Source: Hymenobacter gummosus
GTDB taxonomy: Bacteria > Bacteroidota > Bacteroidia > Cytophagales > Hymenobacteraceae
DNA length: 64,000 bases
NCBI RefSeq assembly: GCF_003970915.1
Contig: NZ_RXOF01000012.1
Span: 62,001-126,000, forward strand
Direction of reading: 5' to 3'
Below the pieces are notes generated by a model. That model did not search any database and had not been told where the DNA came from. It was given only the letters and a program-made list of their open reading frames with translations. Each line of letters opens with the position of its first letter. Positions within the stretch are counted from its first letter, which is position 1. Of the stretch, positions 58,818-64,000 are shown piece after piece. Both the position numbers and the translations under genes were made by a program.

Positions 58818-58923
58818 CGGGAAGAACAAGCCCCGGACCGGCGGAAAAGTTTCGGGGCGTACGGGCGGCCAAGCCCGGCGCAACCTGCCCCGTATAGCTG
58901 CGCCGGGACCGGGCGCCTGCTTG

Positions 58924-59499
58924 TTACCGGCCGCCGAAAAGTCGCTGCCAGAAGCTGCGCCGCGGTACCGCCGCCGGTGGCGTAGCAGCGGCCGCCGCGG
59001 CACTGGCCGCCGCCCGGCGGCTACGCCTATCGGTGGCCGCCAGCAGCGGGGCGTGTTGGGCCACGGCCGAGTCGCGGGCCAGCACGATGCGCAGCAGCGA
59101 ATCGGCGGGCTGCTGCCCGAACACGATGGGCTGGGCCTGCAGGCGGAACGCGGGCGCCGTGATTTGCAGGGTGTCGGCGGGAAAATCGGCCAGCTGCTCG
59201 GCGCTGAGCGTGAAGCTGAAGTAGCCCTGCTCGTCGCTCTGGGTGCCCAGCGTCAGGTGCTTGAGCCAGAGGGCGGCGTAGGGCAGGGGCTCGGCGGTGT
59301 AGGCATCGAGTACCCGGCCGCGCAGGCGCCAGAAGGCGGTGTCGGTGGGGGCAGGTGCTGGGGCCGAAACGGGGTGACCAGGGCTGGTGGCTTGGGCAAC
59401 GGGGGCCGCCGGAGTGGCCAGCAGGAAGGCGCCGGCCAGACTCAGCCGGCCGGCCGTCAACCAGCGCGAGGCGCGAAAAATCGGGTAACGATGGGGCAT
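58924..59499 (-). CDS. Secreted CarboxypepD_reg-like protein (row gene 6)
   Basis: 191 residues. A signal-like N-terminus (about 10-37, cut after AQA) precedes one regulatory-type beta sandwich (about 55-140: LRGRVLDAYTAEPLPYAALWL, SDEQGYFSFTLSAEQL) and an Ala/Arg-rich tail (QRLFGGR). It lacks the four-cysteine domain of its neighbours, but the beta domain resembles that of the gene at 59594 (EQGYF...SAEQLA against EHGYYELTVSAQQLA). It lies 94 bases downstream of it, likely co-transcribed. Confidence 0.78.
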   Translation of the reverse strand: MPHRYPIFRASRWLTAGRLSLAGAFLLATPAAPVAQATSPGHPVSAPAPAPTDTAFWRLRGRVLDAYTAEPLPYAALWLKHLTLGTQSDEQGYFSFTLSAEQLADFPADTLQITAPAFRLQAQPIVFGQQPADSLLRIVLARDSAVAQHAPLLAATDRRSRRAAASAAAAAATPPAAVPRRSFWQRLFGGR

Positions 59500-59593
59500 A
59501 AAAGGGGAAAGGGCGCGCAAGGTACGCCGCCGGCTGCTGGTTGGTTGGCCTTTTTGCCGCGGCAGGGGGCTTTGCCCCGGCGCAAGTAGGACT

Positions 59594-60367
59594 CTAGCGG
59601 CGCCGCCGGGCTTTGCGCGGCGGGGCGGCGGGGGCGGGCGGGGCGTCGGCAGGGGCACGCACCACGATACCTGCCGTGACGGTAATACCCGAGCCGGGCC
59701 CGAGCGGCCGCCGGGTAATCTGCACCTCGACGGGCGCGGTAGCGGCGGCGGGCAGTTCCAGCAGCTGCGCGTGGCGCCAGTACCCCAGGCCCTGGACGAG
59801 CAGGGTATCGGTGGGCTGCTGGGCCAGCTGCTGCGCCGATACCGTCAGCTCGTAGTAGCCGTGCTCATTGCTCAGGGCACCGATGCCCAGCTGCACGAGG
59901 CCCAGCGAGGCAAACGGCACCGGCTCCTGACTGGCCGCGTCGATAATGCGGCCCCGTAGCGTGAGGCTGCCCGGCGCCGTTGGCCGCGGCTTGGGCGCCC
60001 GGCCGGCCGCCCGCGCGGGGTGAGGCTGCGCGCCGGGCAGATCCGGCGCTGCCTGGCCGCGCGCCGTGAAAGTGGCCAACGTGCTGACCACGAGAGTGGC
60101 GGCGGCCGTCAGCCAGGTGCGCCAGCGCGGGGCGGGCGGAGCCGCGCCGAGCAGCGGCCGGTCGAGCTGGTGCGCGGCGAAGCGGCCGCAGGCGGTGGCC
60201 GGGGCCCGCTCAAAAAAAGCTACTACCTCGGCGTCGGTCAGCTGGCTGAAATCAACCACCGTGTGTCCGCAGGACTGGCAGTGCCGGCCACCAGCTGCCG
60301 GCTGCATCTGGGCCCAGCTTTGGGTGCAGGGCTGGGGGATGCTGAGGGTGAGAGAAGGGCGCGGCAT
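59594..60367 (-). CDS. Four-cysteine / TM / CarboxypepD_reg-like protein (row gene 5)
   Basis: 257 residues in three parts. An N-terminal cytoplasmic domain has C14, C30, C33 and C60 (PQPC, GGRHCQSCGHTVVDFSQ, TACGRFAAHQLDRP). One transmembrane helix follows (about 85-101). Then comes a carboxypeptidase-regulatory-like beta sandwich (about 130-215; LRGRIIDAASQEPVPFASLGL, NEHGYYELTVSAQQLA). There is no cleavable signal, so the Cys domain should face the cytosol and the beta domain the periplasm. The Cys spacing suggests zinc binding. Function is unknown; a transmembrane signalling role is speculation. Confidence 0.75.
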   Translation of the reverse strand: MPRPSLTLSIPQPCTQSWAQMQPAAGGRHCQSCGHTVVDFSQLTDAEVVAFFERAPATACGRFAAHQLDRPLLGAAPPAPRWRTWLTAAATLVVSTLATFTARGQAAPDLPGAQPHPARAAGRAPKPRPTAPGSLTLRGRIIDAASQEPVPFASLGLVQLGIGALSNEHGYYELTVSAQQLAQQPTDTLLVQGLGYWRHAQLLELPAAATAPVEVQITRRPLGPGSGITVTAGIVVRAPADAPPAPAAPPRKARRRR

Positions 60368-60447
60368 GGCTGTAGACGGAGTGGACTTGGACGAACAAAC
60401 AATAATACTACCGGCTGGCTACGGGAAAACCAAGCCTCAAACACCGC

Positions 60448-61137
60448 TCAGAACCGCCGGGGCGGCTCCTGCACCTTGACCTTGCCCTTGAGGTGGCCCC
60501 GGCCGGGCACCGATTGCAGCCGCACCGTCAGGGCCGCTGGGGCGGCGCCCGGGGGCAGCGGCACGGTGAGCCGCTGCGGCACGAAAGAGAAATAGCCAGC
60601 CCGCACTTCCAGCTGCACCCGGCCGCTGCGCACTTCCGGCCGGCTGAGCGGAATGGGCAGCTCGAAGCGTCCCTGCTCATCGGCCACGGCACCGTAGACC
60701 GTGCCCGCCACGAACACCCAGGCCCCGGCCACCGGCACGTTGAGCGAATCATCCAGTACCTGCCCGCGGACCAGCACGCTGGGCTGGCCTGCTTCGGCCG
60801 GCCGCGCCTGCGTGGGGGCGGGGCCAGCGGGTGGGGTAGTTGCGTCGTGGGGCGGTGCCGGGGCGGCGGCGGCGCGCAGGCCCAGCACGGCGAGCAGCAC
60901 GGCCAGCCAACGGGGCCGGCGGGAGCGGGCTGGAACGGGCGGCGGGCCGGTTGATACGAGGGCGCACACGCTGCCCCGGCCGGGCGTAGCGAGGTAAGCC
61001 AGGATGTCGGCTTCGCTCAGGCGGCTGAAGTCGATAACCGGCGTCTGGCAGGCGGCACAGTGCCAGCCGGCGGCCGTGGGCGTCAGCTGCTCGGCGCCGA
61101 CGTGGCAAGGGTGGGGGATGCTGATACTGGGGTGCAT
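60448..61137 (-). CDS. Four-cysteine / TM / CarboxypepD_reg-like protein (row gene 4)
   Basis: 229 residues. Cysteines C11, C27, C30 and C58 keep the family spacing (PHPC, GWHCAACQTPVIDFSRL, SVC). The CGRF-QLDRP segment after the last cysteine is lost and replaced by Pro-rich sequence. A transmembrane helix (about 76-93) and a beta domain (about 124-210; VRGQVLDDSLNVPVAGAWVFV, DEQGRFELPI) follow. Gene spacing is 80 bases to the next gene and 15 from the previous one. Confidence 0.75.
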   Translation of the reverse strand: MHPSISIPHPCHVGAEQLTPTAAGWHCAACQTPVIDFSRLSEADILAYLATPGRGSVCALVSTGPPPVPARSRRPRWLAVLLAVLGLRAAAAPAPPHDATTPPAGPAPTQARPAEAGQPSVLVRGQVLDDSLNVPVAGAWVFVAGTVYGAVADEQGRFELPIPLSRPEVRSGRVQLEVRAGYFSFVPQRLTVPLPPGAAPAALTVRLQSVPGRGHLKGKVKVQEPPRRF

Positions 61138-61152
61138 AGTGTTGGTTGATAG

Positions 61153-61911
61153 TTAATGGCGAAACCAACTGCCGGCCCTCAGCCACAGCCGACGCGCTAC
61201 TCCCGACCAGTGCCGGGCAGTGAGTTGGTAGTGGGTGCCAGACAAGGTTGGCGCCCCCATCCGCGGCGGGCGGCCACTGCCGGACGGGCCCGGGCGTTGC
61301 GGGGCGGCAAGTAAGACAACGACCTGACGCACTTGCGGGTGACTGGCCGCTAGCTCCCAGGCCCGGCCCTGGGCGTCGAGCGGGGCAGGCGGCCGCAACT
61401 CAAACCAGCCGTGCTTATCAGTCAGCACCGCAACGTTGGCCGCAGTCAGCCTAACCGTGGCGCCGGCTACCGGCTTCTGGCCAGGCCCGCCGACAACCTG
61501 GCCCACGAGCAGCGGCGGCAACTGCACCGGCGGCCCGGCTACCCCGCTCGGTATGCCCATCCGAACGGTGGGCGGCGACTGCACTGTCGGTGGGGGCGAC
61601 TGGGCCAGGACCAGGGGCGTGCGCCAGGCCCAAAGCGCAGCTATTGCCGCCAGCCAGCTGCGCCAGCGCGGGGCTAGTGCAGGCGGGGGCAGCAGCGGCC
61701 GGTCGAGCTGCTCGGGGCGGAAACGGCCGCAGGTGCCGCGGCTGGCCGGCTGCGCAAACCAGGCCAGCAGCTCCGCGTCGGTTTTCTGGGTGAAGTCGAC
61801 GACGGTTTTGGCGCAGGCGGCGCAGTGGTGGCCCTGGACCGTGGGCGTCATCTGCGCCCAGTTTTCGGCGCAGGGCTGGCTGACGGTAATGGCAAGGTGG
61901 GCACGGGGCAT
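61153..61911 (-). CDS. Four-cysteine / TM / CarboxypepD_reg-like protein (row gene 3)
   Basis: 252 residues from the Met of MPRAHLAITVSQPC. Cysteines are C14, C30, C33 and C61 (GHHCAACAKTVVDFTQ, GTCGRFRPEQLDRPLL). A transmembrane helix (about 88-105) is followed by a beta domain (about 135-215; LLVGQVVGGPGQKPVAGATVRL, DKHGWFEL). It is the closest relative of the gene at 59594 in the N-terminal half. Confidence 0.75.
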   Translation of the reverse strand: MPRAHLAITVSQPCAENWAQMTPTVQGHHCAACAKTVVDFTQKTDAELLAWFAQPASRGTCGRFRPEQLDRPLLPPPALAPRWRSWLAAIAALWAWRTPLVLAQSPPPTVQSPPTVRMGIPSGVAGPPVQLPPLLVGQVVGGPGQKPVAGATVRLTAANVAVLTDKHGWFELRPPAPLDAQGRAWELAASHPQVRQVVVLLAAPQRPGPSGSGRPPRMGAPTLSGTHYQLTARHWSGVARRLWLRAGSWFRH

Positions 61912-61970
61912 GGCGGCGGATGAAGGTTGCCCCTGATAGATGCGCCGGCGCGCCCGGTTCCACACCGCGG

Positions 61971-62669
61971 CTAGTCAGCGAGTGGCTTGGGCGGCGTGAA
62001 TTTGACCGTGCTGAGCTTGGGCGGCGGGGGCGGTGGAGCCGTGGGGGCTAGAATGGTTTCGCCCGGCTGCAACTCAAACTCACCTAGGATATCGGGGTGC
62101 AAGCGCAGGCGCACGACCAGATTGCGGCCGGGATGAACCAGCCGGGGAACGTACTGCTGCTCCGCGGTGGGCGGCTGAGCTACCAGCAGCAGCGAATCGG
62201 CCAGGGCGGCGGGCAGCACCAGCTCGAAGGAGCCATCGGGCTGGGTGCGGGTGTGCACGGCGGTATCGGCCCGGCTGCTGACGAAGGCCCCGGCCAGCGG
62301 CGCGCCATCCTCACTGAGCACCCGGCCGCGAATGGCTGTGGTGGCCGTAGCGGCGGGCAGCTCCAATTCGCCCATGAGGTGCTCGGACGGGGGGGGCGGG
62401 GCCGATTCGCAGCCGCTCAGGGCCACGGCCGCGGCGGCCAGCCAGGTAGCCCAGCTGCGCGGGACAGGGGGCGCGGCCAGCTGCCCGGGCCCGAACCGCC
62501 CGCAAGTGCGCCCGTGGCGGCTGAGCCAAGCCAGCACTTCCGCCTCGCTCATCCGGGTAAAGTCGACCACCACTTTCTCGCAGGTGGCGCAGTAACGGCC
62601 CCCTGCTGCGGGCGTCATCTGCTCCCAGTTGGCGGGGCAGGGCTGCGGAATGGAAAGACGGGCGGACAT
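61971..62669 (-). CDS. Four-cysteine / TM / CarboxypepD_reg-like protein (row gene 2)
   Basis: 232 residues. Cysteines C11, C27, C30 and C56 (PQPC, GRYCATCEKVVVDFTRM, RTCGRFGPGQL). The hydrophobic helix (about 72-86) ends in LSGC, which resembles a lipobox but lies far from the N-terminus. A beta domain follows (about 110-205; IRGRVLSEDGAPLAGAFV, QPDGSFEL), with a Pro-rich tail. Confidence 0.75.
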   Translation of the reverse strand: MSARLSIPQPCPANWEQMTPAAGGRYCATCEKVVVDFTRMSEAEVLAWLSRHGRTCGRFGPGQLAAPPVPRSWATWLAAAAVALSGCESAPPPPSEHLMGELELPAATATTAIRGRVLSEDGAPLAGAFVSSRADTAVHTRTQPDGSFELVLPAALADSLLLVAQPPTAEQQYVPRLVHPGRNLVVRLRLHPDILGEFELQPGETILAPTAPPPPPPKLSTVKFTPPKPLAD

Positions 62670-62734
62670 GGTCGGTAGAAGTAGTTGGTTGAGAAAGATA
62701 ACGCCCTAGCAGGTCCGCTTATTCTGCCCGCCGT

Positions 62735-63217
62735 CTAGCGCCGCGCATCCACCGCGGTATCCGCCGCTGTCCGGCGCTGCCGGCGGGCCTGCCGACGCAG
62801 GGCGGCCGCCCGCTCCGGGCCCAGGATATCCTCGGCCGTGCATTCGGCGGAACGCAACTGGAAGCCGGCCGCCGCCAGGTGCACCTGAATGGGGCCGGGC
62901 GCGAACAGGGCCACGGCTTCCCGGTGCAGCCCGGCCGGCCCGTCGATCAGCAGCTCGTCGTGGGTGAGGCGCCGGGCCCGGCGCATCGGCACGGCCAGCA
63001 GGAAGTTGCCCGTCGAATCGGTGGTGACGGCCAGGCGGAGGCGGCGGAAGCGCACCGTCAGCCCGGGCAGGGGGCGGCCCCGCTCGTCCCGGACGCGGCC
63101 CCAGCGGTAGAGCGTATCGGGGGCGCTGATGCTCGGCGGCAGGCGGCGCGCCGATGCGGGTGGGCCGGCCAGCAGCAGCACCAGCCACAGGGCGGGAGGG
63201 AGGATGAAGTAAGGCAC
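62735..63217 (-). CDS. Secreted CarboxypepD_reg-like protein (row gene 1)
   Basis: 160 residues from a GTG at 63217, chosen because it gives a signal peptide directly (VPYFILPPALWLVLLLAG, cut near ASA). One beta domain (about 37-110; WGRVRDERGRPLPGLTVRF, DSTGNFLLAVP) and a basic Arg/Ala tail follow. No four-cysteine domain is present. It is the first gene of the minus-strand row and divergent from the permease. Confidence 0.65.
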   Translation of the reverse strand: MPYFILPPALWLVLLLAGPPASARRLPPSISAPDTLYRWGRVRDERGRPLPGLTVRFRRLRLAVTTDSTGNFLLAVPMRRARRLTHDELLIDGPAGLHREAVALFAPGPIQVHLAAAGFQLRSAECTAEDILGPERAAALRRQARRQRRTAADTAVDARR

Positions 63218-63371
63218 GCGACGAGGGGAGAATGAGCCAGCGGCCGGAGTGGGGCCGCTGCCTTGATGATGCCGCCACACCCGCCTTTCCACACGCGGCG
63301 GGGCCGCGGTTTGACCGCCCCGGCGCATTATTTTCTATCTTTTGGGCCTCCAAAATTTATTCTCCCCCGCT

Positions 63372-64000
63372 TTGCCTCCCTCTACGCTTCCTCCCTCGCG
63401 CTCCGCCGGCTTGTTCCGGCGCAAGGCGCTGTCTGATTTGCTGGCCAACCCGCCCGCCGACGAAGACCTGCACGGCTCCCACCCCGGCGAGCATGGCCTG
63501 GCCCGGCACCTGACCGTGCGCGACCTGACCGCGCTGGGCATTGCCGCCGTTATCGGGGCGGGCATTTTCAGCACCATCGGCACGGCCTCCCACGACGGCG
63601 GCCCGGCCGTGTCGCTGCTGTTCGTCTTCACCGCCATTGCCTGCGCCTTCTCGGCCTTGTGCTACGCGCAGTTTGCGGCCACCATTCCGGTGTCGGGCTC
63701 GGCCTACACCTACGCCTACGCCTCCTTCGGGGAGCTGGCCGCCTGGATTATCGGCTGGGCCTTGATTATGGAGTACGCCGTGGGCAACATCGTGGTAGCC
63801 ATCAGCTGGTCGTCGTACTTCACCGGGCTGCTGCACGGCGTCGGTATCCATTTGCCCGGCTGGCTCACCATGGGCTGGCAGAAGGCCCACAGCGGCTACG
63901 AGGCCGTACTGGCGCTGATGCAGGCCGGCAAGCCCCTGGCCGACGCCTCGCCCGACCAGATGAAAGCCTACACCACCTGGGCCCAGGCCCCGACGCTGTT
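63372..64000 (+). CDS. APC-family amino-acid permease, 3'-truncated by window edge
   Basis: About 209 residues are visible. After a polar N-terminus with FRRKALSDLLANPP comes the first transmembrane helix with LTALGIAAVIGAGIFSTIG, the substrate-binding glycine motif of amino-acid/polyamine/organocation permeases. Further helices follow (LLFVFTAIACAFSALCYAQF, PVSGSAYTYAYASFGELAAWIIGWALI). Cationic amino-acid transporters of this type are common in the phylum. No ATG is in frame nearby; a TTG at 63372 is the best start, 28 bases after a weak TATCTTTTG promoter-like word. Confidence 0.8.
   Translation, partial: MPPSTLPPSRSAGLFRRKALSDLLANPPADEDLHGSHPGEHGLARHLTVRDLTALGIAAVIGAGIFSTIGTASHDGGPAVSLLFVFTAIACAFSALCYAQFAATIPVSGSAYTYAYASFGELAAWIIGWALIMEYAVGNIVVAISWSSYFTGLLHGVGIHLPGWLTMGWQKAHSGYEAVLALMQAGKPLADASPDQMKAYTTWAQAPTL

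Overview
The window reads as GC-rich chromosome of a Bacteroidota bacterium close to Hymenobacter (Cytophagales). Signs are: a PD40/OmpA envelope protein, DUF4476, DUF4293, YtxH, DUF1573 and CarboxypepD_reg-like proteins, a type IX secretion-like C-terminal domain, a long NusB, several promoters of the Bacteroidota TAnnTTTG type, and many intergenic palindromes. No phage or conjugation genes were seen.

Layout. 1-10.5 kb: envelope proteins, a thiolase-acetyltransferase pair, truA, an ABC exporter and outer-membrane barrels. 10.5-26.2 kb: a split threonine locus. thrA follows a short peptide with seven Thr codons and an attenuator-like terminator. thrB and thrC lie about 10 kb further on, separated from thrA by an island holding an AlbA_2/Schlafen-type regulator, a complete type I restriction-modification system (hsdM, hsdS, hsdR), a YgjP-like metallopeptidase, an XRE regulator behind a striking 40-bp-period operator array, and two small proteins. 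26-31.6 kb: a frameshifted barrel gene, two tRNA-Pro, a minimal T9SS-domain protein, a FAD oxidoreductase and a second ABC exporter. 31.9-39.1 kb: the core block leucine-type dehydrogenase, nusB, ytxH, NAD-type isocitrate dehydrogenase, DUF1573, yajC, ybbR-like, coaE. 39-42.6 kb: two divergent GT39-like membrane proteins and a CarboxypepD_reg-like protein. 42.8-48 kb: two soluble PAS sensor kinases (one hybrid with HPt) and a single-domain response regulator. 48.2-48.5 kb: two tRNA-Val. 48.7-57.8 kb: a TerB-like protein, a DUF4139 protein, a mechanosensitive channel, a glutamate-type dehydrogenase, an ArsR-like regulator, hemA and a membrane sensor kinase. 57.7-63.2 kb: an AttH/CrtC-like lipoprotein and a six-gene row of CarboxypepD_reg-like proteins, four of which share an unusual cytoplasmic four-cysteine domain. 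The right edge cuts an APC-family permease.

Between genes the window is unusually rich in long inverted repeats. Three dispersed families recur. A second class has sequence unique to each site, is built of 7-9-nt words, and fills the gap from one stop codon almost to the next start codon. These palindromes, the thr attenuator, the operator arrays of the restriction island and the four-cysteine paralog cluster are the most interesting observations. All functional statements come from reading motifs; no database search was run.
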